Translations under genes and position numbers: made by a program
Shown here: positions 14,950-22,704 of the stretch, one piece after another
Position numbering within the stretch: the first letter of the stretch is position 1
How the letters are laid out: the number at the start of each line of letters is the position of its first letter
Notes under the pieces: model-generated
Told to the model about the DNA's origin: nothing
Seen by the model: the letters and a program-made list of their open reading frames with translations, nothing else
Database searches by the model: none
Source of the DNA: Bog-756 sp963813525
GTDB taxonomy: Bacteria; Actinomycetota; Acidimicrobiia; Acidimicrobiales; RAAP-2
Length of the DNA: 64,000 nt
Assembly (NCBI GenBank): GCA_963813525.1
Contig: CAWEZI010000005.1
Coordinates: 868,001-932,000 of the forward strand
Reading direction: 5' to 3'

Positions 14950-15920
14950 TGACGAAGCGAGCACTGATCACCGGCATCACCGGTCAGGACGGTTCCTACC
15001 TGGCCGAGTTCCTCCTCGACAGCGGCTATGAGGTGTGCGGCATGGTCCGCCGTTCGAGCACGCTCAACTTCGAGCGCATCGCCCACATCCAGGATCGCAT
15101 CAACCTGGTCGCAGGCGACCTCCTCGACGAGGTGTCGATGATCAACATCCTGCGCGACAGCCACCCCACCGAGGTGTACAACCTGGCCGCCCAGTCCTTC
15201 GTGCAGACCTCCTGGAGCCAACCGGTGCTGACCGGCGAGACCACCGCCCTGGGTGTGACCCGGATGCTCGACGCCATCCGCATCGTGGACCCCGAGATCC
15301 GCTTCTACCAGGCCAGCTCCTCGGAGATGTTCGGCAAGGTCCTCGAAGTCCCGCAGAAGGAGTCGACACCCTTCTATCCGCGTAGCCCCTACGGGGTGGC
15401 CAAGGTCTACGGGCACTGGATCACCGTCAACTACCGCGAGAGCTACGGCCTGCACGCGTCATCGGGCATCCTTTTCAACCACGAGTCGCCCCGCCGCGGG
15501 TTGGAGTTCGTGACCCGCAAGGTGACCCACGGGGTGGCTCGGATCAAAGCGGGCATCGACGAGAAGTTGGCCCTCGGCAACCTGGACGCCCAGCGGGACT
15601 GGGGCTATGCGGCCGACTACGTGCGGGCCATGTGGATGATGCTCCAGCAGGACCACCCCGACGACTACGTGGTGGCCACCGGCCAGACCCACTCGGTCAA
15701 GGAGCTGGTCGAGCTTTCGTTCGCCGCCGTGGACCTCGACTGGGAGGAGCACGTGGTCATCGACGAGCGCTACCTCCGTCCCGCCGAGGTGGACCTGCTG
15801 GTGGGCGATCCGTCGAAGGCGCAGACCACCCTGGGGTGGAGCCGGGAGGTCGACTTCGCCCAACTGGTGCAGATGATGGTCGAGGCCGACATGGCGCTGG
15901 TGAAGAGCCAGCGCATCTAG
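14949..15920 (+). CDS. gmd: GDP-mannose 4,6-dehydratase
   Basis: An extended short-chain dehydrogenase of 323 residues that converts GDP-mannose to GDP-4-keto-6-deoxymannose, the precursor of GDP-fucose or GDP-rhamnose in surface glycans. The NADP-binding TGITGQDGSYLAEFLL motif is at residue 8. RRSSTLNFERI, the substrate segment SSSEMFGKV and the catalytic SPYGVAKVYGHW (YxxxK near 147-151) follow. FNHESPRRGLEFVTRKVT is diagnostic for GMD rather than other epimerases. Translation is coupled to the crotonase gene. A glycosyltransferase lies just upstream on the other strand, consistent with local polysaccharide genes. Confidence 0.95.
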   Translation: MTKRALITGITGQDGSYLAEFLLDSGYEVCGMVRRSSTLNFERIAHIQDRINLVAGDLLDEVSMINILRDSHPTEVYNLAAQSFVQTSWSQPVLTGETTALGVTRMLDAIRIVDPEIRFYQASSSEMFGKVLEVPQKESTPFYPRSPYGVAKVYGHWITVNYRESYGLHASSGILFNHESPRRGLEFVTRKVTHGVARIKAGIDEKLALGNLDAQRDWGYAADYVRAMWMMLQQDHPDDYVVATGQTHSVKELVELSFAAVDLDWEEHVVIDERYLRPAEVDLLVGDPSKAQTTLGWSREVDFAQLVQMMVEADMALVKSQRI

Positions 15921-15929
15921 AGACCGCCG

Positions 15930-16844
15930 ATGGACGGGTTGGCCACGATTCACGCCGATCCCCTCGGTCTGCTGGTGGCCTTCGGTGCCGGCATGCTCTC
16001 GTTCCTGTCGCCGTGCGTCCTCCCCCTGGTACCGGCCTACCTGTCGATGGTGTCGGGCCTGTCGGCGGCCGAGCTCGGCGCCCTGGACACACGGTCGCCA
16101 TCCTCCCCCGACCCGGTGCCGACCTCGGTGGGGGCGGGGGCGGTCGCCGGCCCGGCGGTGGTCACCCGTCCGACCGTCGAGGGGCCGGCACCGTCGACCG
16201 GCCCGTTCACGGCCGCCCAGCTGCGCCGCCAGAGGAGCCGACTCCTCTACGGGATCCTCGCTTTCATCGCCGGGTTCACCGTGGTCTTCACCATCCTCGG
16301 TGCCTCGGCCTCGGCCCTCGGACGACTCTTCCTCACCCATCAGCGTCAACTGGAGACCGTCTCGGGCATCCTGATCATCGTCTTCGGGGTGGTGCTGGTG
16401 GCCATGGCCGCCGGTGTCACCCTTCCGGCCGCCCTTGTCGGCGAACGCCGCTTCACGGTTCGTCCCTCGGTGCTCGGGTCGTGGGCGCCGCCGGTCATGG
16501 GGATGGCCTTCGCCTTCGGATGGACGCCGTGCATCGGACCGGTCCTCGGGAGCGTGTTGGCCCTGGCCGCCGGAACCGGTGGATCGACCACCGGTGGGAT
16601 CGCCCTCCTCCTGGCCTACTCCCTCGGGCTGGGTGTGCCCTTCCTCCTCAGTGGGCTGGCCTTCGGCCGGGCCACGGACGTGCTGGCCCGGGTGCGCAGC
16701 CGGCTCTTCGTGATCGACCTGGTGGCCGGGGCGATCATCATCGTCTTCGGTATCTTCCTGCTCACCGGGCACGTGGGCACCTTTTCCGGCTTCATCGGCG
16801 ATTGGCTACGTGACCTGCATCTCAGCCGCTTGACCACCAGTTAG
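15930..16844 (+). CDS. ccdA: Cytochrome c biogenesis protein CcdA
   Basis: A membrane thiol-disulfide transporter of 304 residues that passes reducing equivalents from cytoplasmic thioredoxin to periplasmic CcmG/CcmH-type proteins. One redox cysteine is in SFLSPCVLPLVPAYLSMVSG near residue 28, the second in FGWTPCIGPVLGS near 200. Six hydrophobic helices are visible. A 45-residue Pro/Ser/Thr/Ala-rich insert separates helices 1 and 2, longer than usual. The gene starts 9 bp after gmd and heads the cytochrome c maturation block. Its cysteines match its expected partners CcmG and the CcmH fusion downstream. Confidence 0.92.
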   Translation: MDGLATIHADPLGLLVAFGAGMLSFLSPCVLPLVPAYLSMVSGLSAAELGALDTRSPSSPDPVPTSVGAGAVAGPAVVTRPTVEGPAPSTGPFTAAQLRRQRSRLLYGILAFIAGFTVVFTILGASASALGRLFLTHQRQLETVSGILIIVFGVVLVAMAAGVTLPAALVGERRFTVRPSVLGSWAPPVMGMAFAFGWTPCIGPVLGSVLALAAGTGGSTTGGIALLLAYSLGLGVPFLLSGLAFGRATDVLARVRSRLFVIDLVAGAIIIVFGIFLLTGHVGTFSGFIGDWLRDLHLSRLTTS

Positions 16845-16898
16845 GGGTCGACCCGCCGCCCCCGCCCTGCCCGCCTGGCCCCTGAACGGCGGCCCCCG

Positions 16899-16904
16899 TA
16901 GCAT
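16899..16904 (+). promoter_or_regulatory. Possible -10 box upstream of ccmA
   Basis: TAGCAT lies 12 nt before ATG 16917 in the 72-bp gap after ccdA. It could give ccmA and the genes after it their own promoter with a very short leader. Confidence 0.35.
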
Positions 16905-16916
16905 GCAGGCACGGTT

Positions 16917-17717
16917 ATGGCCTCCCGAGCCCCCTCCTCCCCGGCAGTTCTACTCCGTGACGCCATCGCGCTGTCGGGGCCGTTCCCCCTTCTGGCCGGC
17001 GTGGACCTCGAGGTGGCTTCGGGGGAGACCGTCCTGGTCGAAGGGCCCAACGGGGCGGGCAAGACCAGTGTGCTCCGGGTCTGCGCCGGTTTGGTGCCCC
17101 TCTCCTCCGGTCACGTGGCCATCCTCGGCCTCGACCCGGTGCGCCACCGCACCGTGGTCCGACGGAGGATCGGGTTGCTGGCCCACAACTCCCATCTGTA
17201 CGACGAACTGAGCGTGACCCAAAACGTCCGTTTCGCCGTGCGGGCGTCGGGGGCCGATGTCGGACGGATCGGGCCGGCCTGCGACCGGGTGGGTCTGACC
17301 GGCCGAGTGTTGCGCACGCCGGCCTCCAAGCTCTCGGCCGGACAGCGCCGGCGGGTGGCCCTGGCCATCCTGGTGGCCCGCTGGCCCGACCTCTGGCTGC
17401 TCGACGAACCCCACGCCGGACTGGACGCGGCCGCCCGGGCCACCCTCAACGAGCTGATCACCGAAGCGTCGTCCGGGGGGACCACCGTGATCATCGCCTC
17501 CCACGAGCCCGAATACAGCCAGTCGTTGGCGGCGCGAGCGGTCACCATCGTCGGCGGGCGGGTGACCGCCGAACGACGGATCGGTGGTACCGGGTCGGAC
17601 ACCGCCCCGCCCGAACCCGAGGGGAGTGGGGCCGCCGCCGGCGATGCATCGGCTCCTGCCGCCTTGCGGGTGGCCGGCGGTGCGGCGACGAAGGGACCGG
17701 TCGCCCATGTGGCGTGA
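16917..17717 (+). CDS. ccmA: Heme exporter ATP-binding protein CcmA
   Basis: The ABC ATPase of the CcmAB(C) complex, which uses ATP to release holo-CcmE from CcmC. Walker A is GPNGAGKTS at about residues 43-51. The signature LSAGQRRRVALA lies near 139, and Walker B with the catalytic Glu (LWLLDEPHAGLD) near 159; the switch His is in IIASHEPEYSQ. At 266 residues it is longer than typical CcmA (about 205) because of a Gly/Ala/Pro-rich C-terminal tail after residue 220. The tail overlaps the start of ccmB by 11 bp. ATG 16917 is the only sensible start. Confidence 0.92.
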   Translation: MASRAPSSPAVLLRDAIALSGPFPLLAGVDLEVASGETVLVEGPNGAGKTSVLRVCAGLVPLSSGHVAILGLDPVRHRTVVRRRIGLLAHNSHLYDELSVTQNVRFAVRASGADVGRIGPACDRVGLTGRVLRTPASKLSAGQRRRVALAILVARWPDLWLLDEPHAGLDAAARATLNELITEASSGGTTVIIASHEPEYSQSLAARAVTIVGGRVTAERRIGGTGSDTAPPEPEGSGAAAGDASAPAALRVAGGAATKGPVAHVA

Positions 17718-18378
17718 CTCCCTCCTGGTGGCCGGTAAGGACCTCCGCATAGAGGCGCGCTCCCGGGTGGCCGTGTCGCAGGTGGCCCCGTTCGGGATCG
17801 TGGCCCTGGTCCTGTTCGCCTTTGCTCTCGGTCCCGACCGCACCGTCATGGCCAAGGGCGCCCCCGGGCTGTTCTGGGTGGCCGTGCTCTTCTGTACCGT
17901 CCTGGCCGTCCAACGCAGTGTCGCCGTCGAGTCGGGGGACGGGGCCAGGGACGGTCTCCGCCTGTCGGGCATCGACCCGGCCGGTCTCTTCCTGGGCAAA
18001 GCGGCGGCGGTGGCCGCCGAGCTGGTGGTGCTCGAGGTGGTGCTCGGCCTCGGGGTGGTGGTCCTCTACGGGGCCCGGATCGAGGTCCCCTGGCTGATCG
18101 TCGTCTCCGGCCTGCTCGGGACCCTTGGGCTGGCGGCCACCGGCACCCTGTACGGCGCCCTGTCCGCCGGACTCCGGGTGAGGGAGACCCTTCTGCCCTT
18201 CCTGTGGTTGCCTATCGCCGCGCCGGTGCTGGTGGCCGGCACCCGCATCTGGCAGGCCGCCCTCGTCGGCGGCACCCCCTCGGATGCCACCCCGTGGCTC
18301 CGCCTGCTCATCGTGTTCGATGCCGTCTACCTTGCCGTCGGCGTCGTCATCTACGGACCCATCCACGAGACGGCATGA
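17707..18378 (+). CDS. ccmB: Heme exporter membrane protein CcmB
   Basis: The six-helix permease partner of CcmA, 223 residues. It opens with LLVAGKDLRIEARSRVAVSQ, the conserved cytoplasmic N-terminal helix, then PFGIVALVLFAFALGP. ESGDGARDGLRLSGIDP forms the conserved loop after helix 2, and RVRETLLPFLWLPIAAPVLV the later helices. ATG 17707 lies inside the end of ccmA, and the TGA overlaps the ATG of ccmC (ATGA), so the three are translated together. It acts in the cytoplasmic membrane. Confidence 0.92.
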   Translation: MWRDSLLVAGKDLRIEARSRVAVSQVAPFGIVALVLFAFALGPDRTVMAKGAPGLFWVAVLFCTVLAVQRSVAVESGDGARDGLRLSGIDPAGLFLGKAAAVAAELVVLEVVLGLGVVVLYGARIEVPWLIVVSGLLGTLGLAATGTLYGALSAGLRVRETLLPFLWLPIAAPVLVAGTRIWQAALVGGTPSDATPWLRLLIVFDAVYLAVGVVIYGPIHETA

Positions 18379-19181
18379 GCAACTCGATCCTCGACCGGCC
18401 GGCTCCCCCACAACGGCCGGCGCCGCCCGTGCTGTCGTCCCGTGCCCAATGGACCGTGCGGATCATCGGGGTGGCGGCCGTGGTGGGAGTGGCCCTGACC
18501 GTGTGGCTCGGGCTGTGGGTGACGCCGCCCGATCAGGTCCAAGGCAACCTGGTGCGACTGGTCTACATCCACCCCGGCGTGGCCTGGGTGGCCCTCTACC
18601 TGGCCTTCGGCATGGCCGCCCTGTGCAGCCTGCTCTACCTGTGGCCCCGCACCCGCTCGCTGTTCTGGGACCGACTGGCCGCCGCCTCGGTCGAGGTCGG
18701 GGTGGTCTTCAACATCTGCACACTGATCTCGGGCTCGATCTGGGGCAAGCCCACCTGGGGCGTGTACTGGGCCTGGGACGCACGCCTCACCAGCACGGCG
18801 TTGCTGCTGGTCCTCTTCCTCGGATACCTCGCTCTTCGTCATGTCCCCGCCGAGCCGGAGGTGCGGGCCAAACGCAGCGCCTTCGTGGCCCTGTTCTGCT
18901 CCCTCGACGTACCCATCGTCCACTTCTCCGTGCTGTGGTGGAACACCCTCCACCAGGGGGCCACCGTGCTCAACCCGAATCTCTCGCCCACCATCCACGG
19001 CTCGATGGCCTGGACCCTTCTGCTCAGCTTCATCGCCCTCACCCTGGTCTTCGTCTGGATGTTGCTGGTCCGTTACCGGATCGGCGTGCTGCAGGACTGG
19101 CTGGGCAGCGGTGAGCTGGACATGGCCCTACGCGAGCGCCAGGCCGAAGGACTCGTGGCCGACCCCCCGGGGGTGGGCTGA
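18375..19181 (+). CDS. ccmC: Heme-handling protein CcmC
   Basis: A six-helix member of the heme-handling protein family, 268 residues, that loads heme onto CcmE. The tryptophan-rich WWD signature is GKPTWGVYWAWDARLTSTAL at about 122-141. The flanking conserved histidines appear in LVYIHPGVAWVALY and in VPIVHFSVLWWNTLHQG. The C-terminal extension after the last helix is somewhat longer than in E. coli CcmC. Translation is coupled to ccmB (ATGA) and the stop touches the ccmD start (TGATG). Confidence 0.95.
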   Translation: MSNSILDRPAPPQRPAPPVLSSRAQWTVRIIGVAAVVGVALTVWLGLWVTPPDQVQGNLVRLVYIHPGVAWVALYLAFGMAALCSLLYLWPRTRSLFWDRLAAASVEVGVVFNICTLISGSIWGKPTWGVYWAWDARLTSTALLLVLFLGYLALRHVPAEPEVRAKRSAFVALFCSLDVPIVHFSVLWWNTLHQGATVLNPNLSPTIHGSMAWTLLLSFIALTLVFVWMLLVRYRIGVLQDWLGSGELDMALRERQAEGLVADPPGVG

Positions 19182-19441
19182 TGGGTTACGTCCAGGCCGG
19201 CTACTCGATCGTGCTGGCCATCCTGTTCCTCTACGCCCTGACCCTCGTCTTCCGAGGACGCCGGCTCAATCGGGCGGTGGCTCTCCTGGTCGACGCCGCC
19301 CGGGCCGACGGGCAGCCTCCTTTCCTGGCCGGTGCCGCTCCGGTGGCCGAGGACGGCTTCGCCGGCGGGGCCGCACCGCCCTTCCCGCCCGGACAGGAGC
19401 CGGTGCGCACCGGACCTGATGCCCGGGGGGGAATGTCGTGA
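19181..19441 (+). CDS. ccmD: CcmD-like small membrane protein
   Basis: An 86-residue protein with one N-terminal transmembrane helix, YSIVLAILFLYALTLVFRG, followed by a cytoplasmic region. CcmD is the small subunit that stabilises the CcmC-CcmE complex; it has little sequence conservation, so this call rests on position between ccmC and ccmE and the single helix starting at the N-terminus. It is longer than typical CcmD (40-70 residues) because of a Pro/Gly-rich tail. It overlaps ccmC by one base and ccmE by four (GTGA). Confidence 0.75.
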   Translation: MGYVQAGYSIVLAILFLYALTLVFRGRRLNRAVALLVDAARADGQPPFLAGAAPVAEDGFAGGAAPPFPPGQEPVRTGPDARGGMS

Positions 19442-19947
19442 CCACCGCCCCGCCCCGCCCGCCGGCTGACGCCGACCGAGAGGGCGGCGTCCTCGGTGTG
19501 CCGCCGGTGGCTGCCGTCCCGACCACCCGCAGCAGCCACCGGTTGCGCTACGTGGTGGTCGGCGCCGTGCTGGTGGGCGCCCTGGTCTTCTTGGTGGTCA
19601 AGGGGCTCGGCTCGGCCCTCAACTTCTATCTGCCGGCCGATCAGGCCGTCCAGCAGGAGGCCACTCTCGGCGGCAAGACCTTCAACCTCGAAGGGGTGGT
19701 GGCCTCCGGGTCGGTCCATGGCACCGGCAACGGTGTCGACTTCGTCGTCACCTCGGGGTCCACCCGGGTACAGGTGGACAACACGGGCAGTCCACCCCAG
19801 CTGTTCCAGGTCGGCATCCCGGTGATCGCCGTCGGACACTTCAGCGCCGGCACCTTCGTGTCCGATCAGATCCTGGTCAAGCATTCGGCCTCCTACATCG
19901 CCGCCCACCCCGGCCGGGTGACGGCTCCGAACGGGAGCAAGCGATGA
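19438..19947 (+). CDS. ccmE: Heme chaperone CcmE
   Basis: A membrane-anchored periplasmic heme chaperone of 169 residues. After a Pro-rich N-terminus and one transmembrane helix (YVVVGAVLVGALVFLVVKGL, about 38-57), the OB-fold domain reads FNLEGVVASGSVHGTGNGVD. The heme-attachment histidine is in ILVKHSASY near residue 147, the equivalent of E. coli His130, followed by the conserved Tyr. It therefore belongs to the histidine type, not the cysteine type found in some archaea and sulfate reducers. GTG 19438 overlaps the ccmD stop. Its own stop overlaps a micro-ORF that leads into ccmF. Confidence 0.94.
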   Translation: MTTAPPRPPADADREGGVLGVPPVAAVPTTRSSHRLRYVVVGAVLVGALVFLVVKGLGSALNFYLPADQAVQQEATLGGKTFNLEGVVASGSVHGTGNGVDFVVTSGSTRVQVDNTGSPPQLFQVGIPVIAVGHFSAGTFVSDQILVKHSASYIAAHPGRVTAPNGSKR

Positions 19948-19988
19948 GCGCCGAAGCGGGCGCCCGCCCAACTTGTCCAGTCCGGTGA
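19944..19988 (+). CDS. Bridging micro-ORF between ccmE and ccmF
   Basis: ATG 19944 overlaps the ccmE stop as ATGA and opens a 14-codon frame, MSAEAGARPTCPVR. Its TGA (19986-19988) overlaps GTG 19985, the best start of ccmF, as GTGA. The ribosome could thus pass from ccmE to ccmF through two stop-start overlaps without a Shine-Dalgarno site. The peptide has no recognisable function. It could also be a chance frame. Confidence 0.35.
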   Translation: MSAEAGARPTCPVR

Positions 19989-22078
19989 ACGGAGCGATCG
20001 GACACACCGGCGTCCTCCTCGGGTTCGCCGCCGCGGTGACCGGCATCGTGGTCCTGGCCGTGGGTCTGAAGCGGGGCCGGCTCTCGACCAAACGGGCCGG
20101 CCTGTTCTACGCCCCTGTCATCCTCCTCGGCGGGGTGATTGCCGTGCTGGCCATGGAGCACGCTCTCCTGACCCACGACTTCTCGTTGGCCTACGTGGCC
20201 GAAAACAACAGCCGTCAGACGCCGGTGCTCTACGCCATCACCGGGCTGTGGTCGGCACTGGCCGGATCGATTCTCCTGTGGGGGTTGGTGCTCGGGGGGT
20301 ACGCCACCGCCATGGTGTGGCGTTTCCGCCGCCGTGCCAGTGAGGACCTGGTGGCCTGGGCCACCCTGGTCGTCTACGTGGTGGCCGCCTTCTTCTTCGG
20401 CCTCATGCTGGGTCCGTCCGATCCCTTCGCCCACGTCGTCGGGGCGGTGCCCACCAACGGACCGGGTCCCAACTCACTGCTACAGGACAACCCGCTGGTG
20501 CTTGTCCATCCACCCCTGCTCTACCTCGGACTGGTGGGGTTCACCCTCCCCTTCGCCTTCGCCATCGCATCGCTGATCACCGGCCGGCTGGACGACGACT
20601 GGCAGGGCGAGACCCGGCGGTGGACGTTGTTCGCCTGGGCCTTCCTCAGCGTGGGGATCCTGCTCGGCGCCTGGTGGTCCTACCAGGTACTGGGATGGGG
20701 CGGGTTCTGGGGTTGGGACCCGGTCGAGAACGCCGCTCTGCTGCCCTGGCTGGTGGGTACCGCCTACCTGCACTCGGTGATGGTGCAGCAGCGTCGTGGC
20801 CTGCTGCGGATCTGGAACCTGTCGTTGGTGTTGGCCGCCTTCAGCCTCACCATTCTCGGTACCTTCCTCACCCGTTCCGGGGTCACCCAGTCGGTGCATT
20901 CGTTCTCCAACTCGACCATCGGTCCGCTGTTGCTGGGCTTCTTCGGTGTCGTGCTGGTCACCGGGGTGGGTCTCATCGCCTGGCGGGGCGATCGCCTCCG
21001 CTCACCCGGTGGCATCGACTCGCCGGTCAGCCGGGAAGGCGCCTTCCTGGTCAACAACCTGCTGTTCGTTGGCTTCGCCTTCATCGTGCTGCTCGGCACC
21101 GTCTTTCCCCTTTTCTATGAGGCGCTCGACCACGGCACCCAGATCGGGGTGGGGGCGCCTTACTTCAACCGGTTCTTCGTCCCGGTCGGCCTGGCCCTCC
21201 TCTTCCTGATGGCCGTGGCGCCGGCCCTGCCCTGGCGCAAGACGACCGTCGAGGTCATGCGGGGCCGACTGGCCGTTCCCGCAGCCATCGGCGTGGCCGT
21301 GGTGGTGGCGTGTGTTTTGGCCGGTGCGCGGGGCGTCGCACCGTTGCTGGCCTTCGGGCTCGGGGCCTTCGCCGCGGCATCGGCCGGGCGGGCCCTGGTT
21401 CTGTCGGTGCGCGGTGCCTACCGGGGAGCGCGCGGCCACGGGGCCTCGTCGGGCAGGGCCGTCCTGGCCGGCTGGCGGGGGTTGGTGGGGCGGGCCAACG
21501 GCGGCATGGTGGTGCACATCGGGGTGGTGGTGGTGGCCATCGGTCTGGCCGCGGCGACGTCGTACCTGCACCGGACCGAACTCCATCTGGCCAAGGGCCA
21601 GTCGACCACCTTCGCCGGACACGTGATCACCTTCGTCGACACCCGGACGGTGACCTCCCCGTCGCGCTCGACCTACCAGGCCGTCCTCCGGGTCGACCAC
21701 GGTCTGTTCACCCCGGCGGTCAGTCAGTTCGGGGCGGGAACCGAAACAGTGGGAACGCCGGCCATCGACTCCAGCTGGCGAGACGATCTCTACCTCACCA
21801 TCGACTCGATCCCGTCCAGCGGCGGCGTGTGGAGCTTCGGCGCCGTCGAGCAACCGCTGGTCATGTGGCTGTGGATCGGGGCCGGCCTCATCGGGCTGGG
21901 TTCAGCGCTGTCGGCCATCCCCGGCCGCCGCCGTCGGCCCACCGATCCTGTGTCCACTCCGGTGGTGGTGGCCACCACCCCCCGTTCGCCCGAGCAGGGC
22001 GGACCGGGGGGCGGTCCGGCCTCGCCGTCGGAACCGGAGCCCCGTCGGCTTCCGGTGGGGGCGGGGGAACCGGGATGA
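19985..22078 (+). CDS. ccmF: Cytochrome c heme lyase CcmF
   Basis: The large multi-span subunit of the System I synthetase, 697 residues, that joins heme from CcmE to apocytochrome c. The WWD domain is GGFWGWDPVENAALLPWL at about 239-256. LVHPPLLYLGLVGFTLPFAF and YLHSVMVQQRRGLLRIWN carry the family's conserved residues. TRSGVTQSVHSF follows, and about 14 helices are visible. The C-terminal part has a periplasmic domain between the last two helices. GTG 19985 matches the usual N-terminus (Gly-His in the first helix); TTG 19973 is an alternative. The stop overlaps ccmG by ATGA. Confidence 0.93.
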   Translation: MNGAIGHTGVLLGFAAAVTGIVVLAVGLKRGRLSTKRAGLFYAPVILLGGVIAVLAMEHALLTHDFSLAYVAENNSRQTPVLYAITGLWSALAGSILLWGLVLGGYATAMVWRFRRRASEDLVAWATLVVYVVAAFFFGLMLGPSDPFAHVVGAVPTNGPGPNSLLQDNPLVLVHPPLLYLGLVGFTLPFAFAIASLITGRLDDDWQGETRRWTLFAWAFLSVGILLGAWWSYQVLGWGGFWGWDPVENAALLPWLVGTAYLHSVMVQQRRGLLRIWNLSLVLAAFSLTILGTFLTRSGVTQSVHSFSNSTIGPLLLGFFGVVLVTGVGLIAWRGDRLRSPGGIDSPVSREGAFLVNNLLFVGFAFIVLLGTVFPLFYEALDHGTQIGVGAPYFNRFFVPVGLALLFLMAVAPALPWRKTTVEVMRGRLAVPAAIGVAVVVACVLAGARGVAPLLAFGLGAFAAASAGRALVLSVRGAYRGARGHGASSGRAVLAGWRGLVGRANGGMVVHIGVVVVAIGLAAATSYLHRTELHLAKGQSTTFAGHVITFVDTRTVTSPSRSTYQAVLRVDHGLFTPAVSQFGAGTETVGTPAIDSSWRDDLYLTIDSIPSSGGVWSFGAVEQPLVMWLWIGAGLIGLGSALSAIPGRRRRPTDPVSTPVVVATTPRSPEQGGPGGGPASPSEPEPRRLPVGAGEPG

Positions 22079-22704
22079 CCATCGAGACGGCGCCCGCCGA
22101 GCGATCGCCCGAGAGGTCCGACGCCGGGGGACGGGCGACGGTCGCCGACCACCCGCCCCGCACCGGAACCCATACGGCGCGGTGGGTGGCCATCGGGGTG
22201 CTGGTCATCGCCGCCGGGTTGATCGCCGTACTGGCCACCCGACCGCCGGCGGCCGTGGACGAGGTGCAGAACCCGGTGGTGGGCCAACTGGCCCCGCCCA
22301 TATCCGGTGCCACCCTGACCGGTTCCCACTACACCCTGCCGCGTCGGCCCGGGCGGTTCGTGGTGGTGAGCTTCTTCGCCAGCTGGTGCACCCAGTGCCA
22401 GAGTGAGGGACCCGAGCTGGTCAAGTTCGCCTTCGACCACCAGAGCCGGGGTGACGCCGGCCTGCTCAGCGTGGTCTTCAGTGACAGCGTGGCCGATGCC
22501 CGCGCCTCCCAGGCCCAACTGGGGGTGACGTGGCCGACCATGGCCGACGGCGGGGGGACCATCGCTTTGGACTACGGCGTGCGCGAGCTTCCCTCCACCT
22601 TCGTCATCGCTCCCGACGGCCGGGTGGTGGCCTACATCGTCGCCTCGGTCACCGCCGCCGATCTGGACCAGGTCATCGCCCGGGCCCGGGCCGACCACGC
22701 GTGA
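22075..22704 (+). CDS. ccmG: Thiol-disulfide oxidoreductase CcmG/TlpA type
   Basis: A membrane-anchored thioredoxin-fold reductase of 209 residues. The N-terminal signal anchor ARWVAIGVLVIAAGLIAVLA lies at about 35-55. The active site FFASWCTQCQSEGPELVKF has its CxxC at about 105-108, and the cis-proline is in RELPSTFVIAPDGRV. It keeps apocytochrome heme-binding cysteines, or the CcmH cysteines, reduced using electrons from CcdA. The dipeptide between the cysteines (Thr-Gln) differs from the usual Pro-containing pair. ATG 22075 overlaps the ccmF stop, and the TGA overlaps the next GTG. Confidence 0.9.
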   Translation: MTIETAPAERSPERSDAGGRATVADHPPRTGTHTARWVAIGVLVIAAGLIAVLATRPPAAVDEVQNPVVGQLAPPISGATLTGSHYTLPRRPGRFVVVSFFASWCTQCQSEGPELVKFAFDHQSRGDAGLLSVVFSDSVADARASQAQLGVTWPTMADGGGTIALDYGVRELPSTFVIAPDGRVVAYIVASVTAADLDQVIARARADHA

